A stretch of 33,856 nucleotides of DNA from contig NZ_CP075096.1 in assembly GCF_023035295.1 (NCBI RefSeq), positions 1-33,856 on the forward strand. The letters are read 5' to 3'. The stretch's first letter is position 1; each line of letters opens with the position of its first letter. Both the position numbers and the translations under genes were made by a program. Source of the stretch: Borrelia coriaceae. Its GTDB lineage: Bacteria; Spirochaetota; Spirochaetia; Borreliales; Borreliaceae. Positions 17,190-25,900 of this stretch are shown here, one piece after another. Under the pieces are notes generated by a model. That model ran no database searches and was not told the origin of the DNA. It worked only from the letters and a program-made list of their open reading frames with translations.

Positions 17190-18251
17190 TTATTTAACAA
17201 CAGTACCAACCTCTGTAGCTACAGGATTATCATTAAGATTAATTTTCATAGCTTTTTTAACTTCTTTAAGTCCTTCATCTATTGTCTTTCTTATTGCAAT
17301 AGTTAAAGTATTTAGTGCCTTAGTTACTGCACTTAGAGCTACCTTTTTAACAGCAGTAGAAATATCATTGCCAAAATTACCATTAGCAAATTTACCATCT
17401 TTAGCCATAGCTCTTAATGCTATAGCCCCTGCAATAGTTGCATCTTTTGCATTATTAGCAGCAGCAGCAGTACTAGCACTATTAGTCGCCAACTGAGCAG
17501 CTTTTCCATCATTACCTTGAGAAATAGCTTTTAAAATGTCAGCACCTGTTGCTGCCCCAACAGCTTTTGCTGCATCAGTTGCAACTTTTTTAGCATTAAC
17601 ATCACTTCCAGCACCATTAGACCCACTAACAAACAACTTAGCTACACCAGTACTATCAGTTCTTGATGCATTGCCATCTTCTGCTTTTTTATCATCACCA
17701 GCATCAGGATTTCCTTCATTTGTACCAAGTACTATACCCACAATCTTTCCAATCCCTTCGATAAGCGACTTAACTGAAGTGTCTTCAGCTTTTGCACCAG
17801 CACTACCAGCATCAGCAATATTACCAATTGACTCACTATCTCCTACACCCTTTATAGCATCACTTGCGCCTTCAATTATCTGATCAAGTTTTTTATTTAA
17901 ATCTGCTACAGCAGCCTCTGTTCCAGAAGCATTAGGGTTTCCTTCTCTTTTCATATTCTCAATAATTGCATTAAGCTTACTCTTAATTCCTTCTACAGTT
18001 TCCTTTACTGTATTAAAATAAGTTCCAATCTCAGACTTTTGAGTATTAGTATTAAATCCTAAAACACCACCAAATGATTCACCAAAGGAAGTAAAGACAT
18101 TTAAAAAGTCATTACCTAAATTAGCAAGTGAGGATAAGAAAGTATTTCTCTTCTCAAGTTCTTCTATCCCATTATTACAAGCAAGGAATAGAGAGATAAA
18201 TAATGTTGCACAAATACTTTTTATATTTATATTTTTAATATTTATTTTCAT
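17190..18251 (-). CDS. vlp: Archival variable large protein, group A
   Basis: A 353-residue intact group A Vlp with FLAC lipobox (Cys25). Markers: LGFNTNTQKSEIG (Gln for Lys), a shorter central region (IKGVGDSESIGNIAD), [15 protein letters not shown] (Ala for Val), and consensus IR6-like segment [18 protein letters not shown] at about 270-288. The C-terminal NPVATEVGTVVK recalls the gene at 4272 ([12 protein letters not shown]). Ribosome-binding site is the GAGGGTGC variant. Confidence 0.93.
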   Translation of the reverse strand: MKINIKNINIKSICATLFISLFLACNNGIEELEKRNTFLSSLANLGNDFLNVFTSFGESFGGVLGFNTNTQKSEIGTYFNTVKETVEGIKSKLNAIIENMKREGNPNASGTEAAVADLNKKLDQIIEGASDAIKGVGDSESIGNIADAGSAGAKAEDTSVKSLIEGIGKIVGIVLGTNEGNPDAGDDKKAEDGNASRTDSTGVAKLFVSGSNGAGSDVNAKKVATDAAKAVGAATGADILKAISQGNDGKAAQLATNSASTAAAANNAKDATIAGAIALRAMAKDGKFANGNFGNDISTAVKKVALSAVTKALNTLTIAIRKTIDEGLKEVKKAMKINLNDNPVATEVGTVVK

Positions 18252-18298
18252 ATATTACGTGCACCCTCTTTTCCTTTAACTAAAGAAGCTACATATAC

Positions 18299-18337
18299 AA
18301 AAGGAAAACTACTCCTATAAAAAGAAGCGTTTTCCTT
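18299..18337 (-). terminator. vlp cassette terminator
   Basis: Perfect 9-bp arms (AAGGAAAAC at 18301-18309, GTTTTCCTT at 18329-18337), short T tract; follows the group D vlp at 18380-19444. Confidence 0.75.
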
Positions 18338-18379
18338 AAATGACTTTATTTTTTAATTTACTTATTTCCTATTATTTAT

Positions 18380-19444
18380 TTAGTTTTTACCTTCACTTGT
18401 CGCACCAACAGTTTCTGAATATTCTATTCCCCTAAGTGCCTCTCCTATCTTATCTAGTTTTTTTACTACTATTTTCCTAATTATTTCGTCTAGCACTCCT
18501 AATACCTTATTTACAGCACTTACTGCTGCCCCTTTCACAGCTCCAGCTTCATTTTGAGCAGCGCTAAATCTACCGCCTGCGGTCATGGCCTTTAGTGCAA
18601 CAGCTGCTGCTAAGTCTGCATTAGTCTTTGCTCCAGCACCATTATTATCAGCAGCCTTAGTACCAGTAGCTAATGTTCCAGCATCTTTATCGTTACCAGA
18701 AAGAACAGACGTATTAGTTGTAGAATTTTTAATCTTATTAATCATTGCCCATGGATCTGCTTTAGCTACTTCATCTGCTAACAAAGAACCAGCTTTAGCA
18801 TTAGCAACAGTACTAGCAGCAAGTGCAGCAGGAGCAGTAGCATCACCAGACTTAACTGCAGCACCATCACTGCCTGGTTCAATCTTTACTCCAGACTGCT
18901 CTGCAACTTCAATAATACTTTTAACTTCCGCAATAATAGCTTTAACGCTAGCTTCATTAGCTGGAAGGGCTCCTGAGCTATGATCATTGTCACCAATATT
19001 ACCATCAGCTTTAGTTACACCAGCTAGTTTAATTACAGAGTCAATTAGCTTCGAAATCACTTCATCAATAGCTTTTTTAATCGCTTCTTTAACAGCCCCA
19101 ACACCTATAGTATCAGCATGAGGAGCAGAAGCTATTTCCTTTGCTAAACCATCTAATTTACCCTTAATATCTTCTAATCCCTTTTTTACCTTATCAAAAT
19201 GAACACCTACTGCACTTCTCTTATCTTCTGATGTAACAGCATTAAATCCTAATGTCCCAGCAATTATATCTCCAAAAGAAGTAACAATATCTAAGAACCC
19301 TTGTCTTAAATTAGATATAGAAAATATAGAATCCTTTTGCTTCTGAAGTTCTTCTACTATTCCATTATTACAAGAAAGGAATAAAGAGATAAATAATGTT
19401 GCACAAATACTTTTTACTCTAATATTTTTAATATTTATTTTCAT
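18380..19444 (-). CDS. vlp: Archival variable large protein, group D
   Basis: A 354-residue Vlp of a fourth group (D). The N-terminus (IVEELQKQKD, SISNLRQGFLDI) resembles group C, but the core differs: LIDSVIKLAGVTKADG near residue 140, LADEVAKADPWAMINKIK near 220-239, and IR6-like ADLAAAVALKAMTAGGRF ending near 293. DPWAMI..IK is the clearest group marker and is also in the gene at 21289. The C-terminus is IIRKIVVKKLDKI and ends SETVGATSEGKN. No cysteine beyond the lipidated Cys25 and the leader Cys14. Good GGAGG ribosome-binding site. A group C-like head joined to a group D body suggests past recombination. Confidence 0.92.
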   Translation of the reverse strand: MKINIKNIRVKSICATLFISLFLSCNNGIVEELQKQKDSIFSISNLRQGFLDIVTSFGDIIAGTLGFNAVTSEDKRSAVGVHFDKVKKGLEDIKGKLDGLAKEIASAPHADTIGVGAVKEAIKKAIDEVISKLIDSVIKLAGVTKADGNIGDNDHSSGALPANEASVKAIIAEVKSIIEVAEQSGVKIEPGSDGAAVKSGDATAPAALAASTVANAKAGSLLADEVAKADPWAMINKIKNSTTNTSVLSGNDKDAGTLATGTKAADNNGAGAKTNADLAAAVALKAMTAGGRFSAAQNEAGAVKGAAVSAVNKVLGVLDEIIRKIVVKKLDKIGEALRGIEYSETVGATSEGKN

Positions 19445-19515
19445 ATATTACGTGCCTCCTTTCTTCCCATCCTTTAACTAAAGAAAGACTAAACATAATT
19501 AAAGAGGCTAGATAT

Positions 19516-19560
19516 AAAAAAAAGGAAAACTACTCCTATCACAAGGAATGTTTCCCTTTA
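19516..19560 (-). terminator. Terminator after vlp remnant
   Basis: Arms AAAGGAAAAC (19521-19530) and GTTTCCCTTT (19550-19559), with a run of eight T on the minus strand. The remnant upstream (19607-19955) has kept its 3' flank. Confidence 0.8.
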
Positions 19561-19606
19561 ATGACTTCATTAGTCAATTTATTTAGTTTACATTAATTCT
19601 AATTAC

Positions 19607-19955
19607 TTACTTATTAACACCAGCTTCAGTAGTTAAAGGAGTATCATTAGGATTAATTTTCATAGCATCTTTAACAGCTTTAAGTCCTGCATCTATTGTT
19701 TTTCTTATTGCTATAGTTAAAGCATTTAATGCCTTAATTACTGCTCTTATTGATGCACCTTTAACTGCATTATCAAAATCAACTTTAGCGCCACCAGTAA
19801 AACAAGAAAATTTACCACCCTTTGCCATTGTTCTAATGCCATAGCTTCTGCCACAATTACATCTCGAGGGAAAACACTGAAATCAGAAATGCTTTCTAAC
19901 GAATTTTTATCAAACTTAAATAGCATTACCATTATTCTCAACATTATGATCATTG
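19607..19955 (-). pseudogene. vlp: vlp 3' remnant, group A, frameshifted
   Basis: Only about the last 115 codons of a group A vlp survive. From 19828 to 19607 the frame is open (MAKGGKFS.. [15 protein letters not shown] ..DAMKINPND). Upstream, a second frame encodes [14 protein letters not shown], which matches the start of the IR6-like region once one base is restored near 19834-19840. Still further upstream stops accumulate and similarity ends near 19955. The 5' two-thirds of the cassette, including leader and ribosome-binding site, are gone, so this cannot be expressed as is. A cysteine in GKFSCF is unusual for group A. Confidence 0.87.
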
Positions 19956-20028
19956 GTTAAAAATAGGAAATTAGCTTTACATAATAATAAAAATGATCAA
20001 AAAACTGAATATATAACATAGTAAAGCT

Positions 20029-20060
20029 AAAAAAACAGGAATACCCATAAGGCATTCCTG
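20029..20060 (-). terminator. Group C-specific vlp terminator
   Basis: Minus-strand stem CAGGAATGCC, loop, GGGTATTCCTG, then a T run. Nearly the same as the hairpin at 9103-9134 and unlike all others; follows the group C vlp at 20108-21154. Confidence 0.87.
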
Positions 20061-20107
20061 CATTTCAAAACTAACTCAATAAACAATTTAACCAACTATG
20101 TCTATAC

Positions 20108-21154
20108 TTATTTGGATTCAGCTTTTAATTCACTAGTAGAATCCACCTTAATACAATTACTAACATCCTTTAAACATCTATCAACTGTTCTTCTTATAGT
20201 AGAGACTATCTCATTTACAGTTTTATCCACTATGCCTATTAATACTGTATTTACTGCTTGCCCTGGGGCATGAGTAGCCTTGGTTGCTAATTTGCCACCC
20301 TTAACCATAGCTTTTAATGCTAAACCAGCTGCTATTGCTGATGCATTTGTGTTAACCTCACCATCACTAATATTGGAATTACTTTTATTAGCAATGGCGA
20401 TGTCATAAGCATCTTTTGCATTTTGTATGTCAACAGCAACAGCTTTTTTATCCTTAACCACTCTAATTGCTGCTAATATATCAGCACCGCTAGCTGCACT
20501 TACTGCTCTGTTGATTCCATCTAGTGCCTTAGTATTACTATTAACATTGCTAGTTAGATTAAATAACTCTGCTACCTCTTTAGAGTCAGCAATTTTTTTA
20601 TTATTATTCCCTTTTGGAGCAGTACCAACTCCTTTTGATACTTCATAGATCAAGTTAATCCCTTCAATAAGACCCTTTACACTTTTTTCTTCTGCCGGCT
20701 CTGCATTCTCAGTATCAGTAACCTTACCACCAACTGGACTATCATCAACAGTAGCATCTTTAATTTTAGTTGCTCCATCAACTATCTTTCCCAAAATATC
20801 AATTGCCTTAGTAATTGCTTTATCAGCTTTATCTTTTATTAGATCGTAGTCACTATCTGATTTTATGCTTTCTAATTTATCTTTAACTGTTTTAACCGCA
20901 TCGCCAATCTTACCTAAATGTTCTCCAACTTCTTTTTTAGTTGTAGTTGAAGTAATACCAAAAGCATTAGAAATCACATCAAAAAAAGAAGTAAAGATAT
21001 CTAAGAAGTTTTGTCTTAAATTAGATATAGAGAGTATAGAATCCCTTTGCTTCTCAAGTTCTTCTATTACTCCATTATTACAAGAAAGGAATAGAGAGAT
21101 AAATAATGTTGCACAAATACTTCTTACTTTAATATTTTTAATATTTATTTTCAT
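20108..21154 (-). CDS. vlp: Archival variable large protein, group C
   Basis: A 348-residue intact group C Vlp, partner of the gene at 9197-10234. Shared: VIEELEKQRD, SISNLRQ, EHLGKIGDAVKTVKDKLESIK, SGADILAAI, IAAGLALKAMVKGGKL (ending near 289) and the C-terminal helix with CLKDVSNC (cysteines about 327 and 334). It differs in NFLDIFTSFFDVISNAFGITSTTTKKEVG, where the GFN/KKSD segment has been replaced. It also has the group C terminator. The ribosome-binding site is AGAGGCACG. Upstream lies the standard cassette hairpin at 21209-21247. Confidence 0.92.
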   Translation of the reverse strand: MKINIKNIKVRSICATLFISLFLSCNNGVIEELEKQRDSILSISNLRQNFLDIFTSFFDVISNAFGITSTTTKKEVGEHLGKIGDAVKTVKDKLESIKSDSDYDLIKDKADKAITKAIDILGKIVDGATKIKDATVDDSPVGGKVTDTENAEPAEEKSVKGLIEGINLIYEVSKGVGTAPKGNNNKKIADSKEVAELFNLTSNVNSNTKALDGINRAVSAASGADILAAIRVVKDKKAVAVDIQNAKDAYDIAIANKSNSNISDGEVNTNASAIAAGLALKAMVKGGKLATKATHAPGQAVNTVLIGIVDKTVNEIVSTIRRTVDRCLKDVSNCIKVDSTSELKAESK

Positions 21155-21208
21155 ATATTACGTGCCTCTTTTACTCCCTACCCCCTAAATAAAAGAGGCT
21201 TAATATAG

Positions 21209-21247
21209 AAAAAGGAAAACATCCCCTATACAAGAAATGCTTCCCTT
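21209..21247 (-). terminator. vlp cassette terminator
   Basis: Arms AAAGGAAAACA and ATGCTTCCCTT form an imperfect stem with G-U pairs; follows the group D vlp at 21289-22359. Confidence 0.72.
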
Positions 21248-21288
21248 AAATAACTTTATTTAGTTTATGTAAGCTTTATAAATTGCAA

Positions 21289-22359
21289 TTAGTTCTTACC
21301 TTCACTTGATTCACCAGTAGTCTCTGAATATTGTATTCCCTTAACAGCTTCTCTTATTTTTTCTAGATGTTTTACTACTGTTTGCCTAATTATTAAATCG
21401 AGTATTCCTAATACCTTATTTACAGCAGTAGCAGCAGCTGCTTTAACTGCAAGAGCTTCATTAGCATTATTAGCACTAAATGTACCAGTTTTAGTCATTG
21501 CTTTAAGAGCAACAGCAGCTGCTAAGTCAGCAGTAGTTTTAGATCCAATATTGTCACCACCAGTAGCAACAGAAGTAGCCAATGTTCCTACTTCATTATT
21601 ATCGTCTTGATTAAGAGCAGCACCAGTCTTCGTAGCACTTTTAATCTTATTAATCATTGCCCATGGATCTGCTTTTGATACTACTTCAGCTAATAGAGAA
21701 CCAGCATTAGCATCAGCTTTAGCACTATTTTTACCAACAAGTGCAGCAGTGGCATCAGCTCCAGATTTATGTGGTACTTGATCACCATCAGTTCCTTTTC
21801 CAATTTCTACACCAGACTTGGTAGTAGCAGTGTCAATTATTTCTTGAACTCCTTCAATAAATATATTGACATCAGCAGGAGGTGCACCTTTATTAGCATT
21901 AGTTATATTAACCTCACCAATCTTATCAGTCGCTTTAGTTACCCCAGCTAATTTTTTTACAGATTTAATTAGTTGATCAAAAACATCATTTGCTCCTTTA
22001 ATTGAATCCTCAATACCTTTAGTATCAGCATTAGGAGTAGAAGATATTTTTATTGCTAACTCATCTAATTTAGTCTTAGTATTCTTTAAGCCCTCTCCTA
22101 CTTTTTCAAAGTGTTTTCCTACCTTATCTCTATTATCATCAGGTTTAATAGAACCAAATTCTAATGCATCTCCCATAGTATTGCCAAAGAAACCTAATAT
22201 TTCTTGAAAACTATTACCTATTTTGAGGAAAGAATCAAAGAAAGTATTTCTCTTCTGCAGTTCTTCTATTCCACTATTACAAGAAAGGAATAGAGAGATA
22301 AATAATGTTGCACAAATACTTCTTAATTTAATATTTTTATGAGTGTTGTTTTGCCGCAT
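21289..22359 (-). CDS. vlp: First archival vlp, group D, altered leader
   Basis: A group D Vlp of 356 residues when started at the ATG at 22357-22359; the frame is open back to a TTG at 22401 but the ATG has a purine-rich GGAAGGGAAAG just upstream. This is the most upstream cassette. The leader begins MRQNNTHKNIKLRSIC instead of MKINIKNI..; identity with the other cassettes starts only at about the eighth codon, and the usual GGAGGCACGTAATAT is missing. Lipobox LFLSC with Cys27. Group D markers: LIKSVKKLAGVTKATD, SKADPWAMINKIK (about 231), ADLAAAVALKAMTKTGTF, and terminal SETTGESSEGKN. The central FDSFLKIGNSFQEILGFFGN differs from the gene at 18380. No promoter is evident upstream, so probably silent too. 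Confidence 0.9.
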   Translation of the reverse strand: MRQNNTHKNIKLRSICATLFISLFLSCNSGIEELQKRNTFFDSFLKIGNSFQEILGFFGNTMGDALEFGSIKPDDNRDKVGKHFEKVGEGLKNTKTKLDELAIKISSTPNADTKGIEDSIKGANDVFDQLIKSVKKLAGVTKATDKIGEVNITNANKGAPPADVNIFIEGVQEIIDTATTKSGVEIGKGTDGDQVPHKSGADATAALVGKNSAKADANAGSLLAEVVSKADPWAMINKIKSATKTGAALNQDDNNEVGTLATSVATGGDNIGSKTTADLAAAVALKAMTKTGTFSANNANEALAVKAAAATAVNKVLGILDLIIRQTVVKHLEKIREAVKGIQYSETTGESSEGKN

Positions 22360-22399
22360 CCTACTTTCCCTTCCTTTAACTAAAGAGGCCACATATAAC

Positions 22400-22442
22400 A
22401 AAAGGGAAACCGCCCCCTCTTCAAGAGAAGTGTTTCCTTTTA
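22400..22442 (-). terminator. Terminator of vlp tail remnant
   Basis: Family hairpin with a GC-rich loop (CCGCCCCCT on the plus strand) and slightly bulged arms (AAAGGGAAAC / GTTTCCTTT). It belongs to the cassette whose coding tail survives at 22456-22545. Confidence 0.7.
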
Positions 22443-22455
22443 AATGACTTTATTA

Positions 22456-22545
22456 TTTAGTCATATATGTATGACTAATTCCGAGTATTGATTTTTAGCT
22501 TCAATAGTTACAGGGGTATGATGAACATTAATTTTAATAAATTAT
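22456..22545 (-). pseudogene. vlp: vlp 3' tail remnant, group A
   Basis: On the minus strand the sequence encodes KINVHHTPVTIEAKN and then reads through the usual stop (TAA changed to CAA) for nine more codons. It matches the end of the vlp at 7903 (PVTIEAKN) and the bases after it. Only about 20 codons and the terminator survive. Together with the decayed 5' end at 26190-26591 it may be the two edges of one cassette interrupted by the restriction-modification locus. Confidence 0.8.
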
Positions 22546-22981
22546 TTAATAACTATCCCTATTAAAGACTCAATAAGTTTGTAAGTTTCGATAAATTTAA
22601 GATCACAGACACATTTAAACATGTACACACTGATCTTGAAAAATGCACAAATAATACTAACAGCAAAAACAAATTAAAAACACCGTAAAAGCATATTTCA
22701 GAACAATGGATTAAAAATGTAATAATTTTTAAATCAATGTTAAAAGTCATTTAAGCAAGAACAATGCAATTAAGTATCGCACATCAAAATCACAAAAGAA
22801 AGAATACACTCATCACATCTCTTAAACACCTTAAATTTATAAAGTATACTCTACCCCTTTTACGTACTAATGTTTTCTTATATTATAAGGCCTAACATCA
22901 CAAGTTTAAGACTTCTAACCTGAAAATTAGTAAAAATCAAAAAAATTTGAAAAAACTTAAAGTAAAAGCCATACTATATGA
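22546..22981. other. Intergenic region before restriction-modification gene
   Basis: This 436-bp stretch has no supportable gene. A short plus-strand open stretch (about 22566-22690, FDKFKITDTFKHVHTDLEK) has protein-like composition but no start or recognisable family; it may be a fragment. No clear promoter or Shine-Dalgarno sequence precedes the gene at 22982. Confidence 0.5.
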
Positions 22982-25900
22982 ATGGATAAAAAATTAATTA
23001 AAGAATACATACATAACCTAAAAAACACTGCTATAGAAGATAAGACAGAATTTACTGATAGAGCATATTTGGAAAAGCTGCTTAATGAAATTAAACCAAA
23101 TCCAAACATCCAAATTCAACACGAACCCAAGCGCCACAAAGAAAGTTTAGGCGCTCCCGATTTTATTATTAGAAATAACGGAAACATAATAGGCTATATT
23201 GAAGTAAAAAAAATTGAACAAAATTTGGATGACACATTAAAGAGCCCTCAAATTGACAAATACAAACAATTATCAAATAATATTTTACTTACAAATTATA
23301 TTGAGTTTATATGGATAAAAAATGGAAATATTAACTTAAGAGAAGTTTTAGTATTTAAAACTGATTTAGAAAAAATCAATACAAAAATCGATCAAACTAA
23401 ATCAGACACAGTTATAAGTATTTTAAACGAATTTTTTAAAACCTCTGTTGAAAAAATCGAAAACGTTGAAAAGTTAGCTAGTTTACTTGCAAAAAGAACA
23501 AAAACTTTAAAAGATTTAGTAGAACAACATTTGAATTTGTATATAGACTTAAAAAAACAAAGTACTTTAGTAGGCACCTATAATATCATTAAGGAGAATA
23601 TATATAACAATGAGCTTAAAGTTAACGAGTTTGCAGACTCAATTGCACAAACTATTACATATGGATTTTTTCTTGCTAAATTAAATAATACAAATAATTT
23701 AATAATTGATTTTGACAATATTAAAAAATTCATACCTAATAATTTTACATTAATACAAGATATACTAAAACTCATTGATAATATTGCAATTAGTAGTGAA
23801 TATGGTAATATAAGATGGATCTTAGAAGAACTTATTAATATTGTTAATAACATTGATTCTAAGACGATTTTTGAGCAATTTTCATTTACTCAAAATAAAA
23901 ACTCAAATGGTGAACATACAAAAGACCCATATCTATATTTTTATGAAGACTTTTTAGTTAAATATGACAAAAGCTTAAGAAAAAGTAAGGGGGTATATTA
24001 CACACCACACTCCGTTGTTAATTTTATTGTGAGTAGTTTGAATAAAACTTTAAAACGCAATTTTAATTTAGAGAATGGTTTTGCAAATAGGAATAAGGTC
24101 ACTGTGCTAGATTTTGCTACTGGTACTGGTACATTCTTGCTTGAAGTCATTAAATGCATTTTAAAAGAAATTCCAAAGCAAACCGGAAAACAAAAAGACT
24201 ACATCAATGAACATGTGCTTAAGAATATATACGGTTTTGAATATTTAATGGCTCCATATGCGGTTGCTCATTTGAAATTATCTCAATACCTAAGAGAGGT
24301 TTGTAATTTCAAATTTGAAAGCGAACAGGCAAGATCACAAATATTCTTAACAAATACTATTGATTTAACACCTGTTTCAAATCAAGAAAGTTTCAAAGCC
24401 TTTTTCCCTGCAATCAGTGAAGAGAATAAACTTGTTAATGAGATTAAAAACAAACCCATTTTGGTAATTCTCGGCAATCCTCCTTATAATGCAGGATCAA
24501 AGAATAATAATGCTTATATCCTAAAATTAATTAAAAGTTATAAAACAATAGACAATATACCACTCAATGAAAAGGCAATAATTTCATTAAATGATGATTA
24601 TGTAAAATTTATTAGATTTTCAGAACATAAGATTGAAAATGCTGATGAAGGTTTATTAGGTATTATTACTAATAATGGATTTTTAGATAATATAATATTT
24701 AGAGGAATGAGATATCATTTACTTAAAACTTTCGATGAAATTTATATTATTAATTTGCATGGTAACTTAAGGAAAAAAGAACAAACAGATGATGGTAATA
24801 ATGATGAAAATGTATTTGATATACAAACAGGTGTGGCGATTAGTATATTTGTTAAATATAAAGATTCAACTAAGAAACATGCATTTGCTAATGTCTTTTA
24901 CAAGAGCCTTAAAGGAAAGAGATTGAAAAAATATGAATTTTTAAATACAAATGATATCTTTAGTATTGAATTTGAACAACTTAATGTTAAAACTCCTTAT
25001 TACTTCTTTGTTAAAAACAATTTAGATGATGAAAATTCTTATAAAGAAGGAATCTCAATTAAAGAGATATTTAAGGAATATAAAATTGGAGTAGAAACCC
25101 AAAAAGATAAAATAGCAATTGATTTCACCAAAGAAGAACTTTTAAATAAATTAAATGACTTGGCTTACCTTGATGAACAAACCGCAAGAAATAAATATGA
25201 TTTAAAAAAAGACTCTAGAGATTGGAGATTGCCAATTGTTCAACAATTTTTAAAAGCTACAAATATAGATGAAAAGTATGTTAAAAATATAGCTTATAAA
25301 CCATTCGATAATAGATTTACTTACTACACTAACAGCAAAGGTGTTGTAAGTTGTCCATGTTATAAAATAATGAAACACATACTAAATATTGATAATAATA
25401 TAGGTTTAGTTACAACAAGAATCCTGTCAACAAATAGATTTAAACATGCTTTCATTTCTTCTATCCTTGTCAATAGAGATTGTATTTCCAGTAAATCTTA
25501 TTTTTTTCCATTATTTCTTACAGAAGAACAAAAATCTTTAGAAAGTTCCCTAAAAGAAAATTTCAAAGAAAGTTTTAGAAAATTTATTAATGATAAATAT
25601 CCTAAACAATTTAAGCCACAAGAAATATTAGGGTACATTTATGCAATACTCAATTCAAATATCTATAGAGTTAAATTTTATGAATTTTTAAAAATAGATT
25701 TTCCAAAAATCATTTTTGTAGATTCAGTTGAAACCTTTGAAAAACTTAGTCATTTAGGAACTAACTTAATAAACGCGCACTTACTAAAAAATACGAATAA
25801 ATTAGATAAAAGTATTGGTACGCATATATCAAACAGCAATGAAAAACATATTGTACAAAAAATTGAATACCTAAAAGAAACAAAAGAACTTAGTTATAAT

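Noticed and set aside
4141..22400. CRISPR-like regular repeats across the archive
   Set aside because: The repeats are 1.2-kb gene units with conserved leaders and terminators, not short repeats with unique spacers, and no cas genes are present.
22359..22460. Expression-site promoter in front of the first vlp
   Set aside because: No convincing -35/-10 pair and a cassette terminator lies directly upstream; the telomere is not downstream at short distance as in known expression sites.
22973..22978. TACTAT as a -10 box for the restriction-modification gene
   Set aside because: It is four bases from the start codon, so it would require a leaderless transcript, with a poor -35 spacing.
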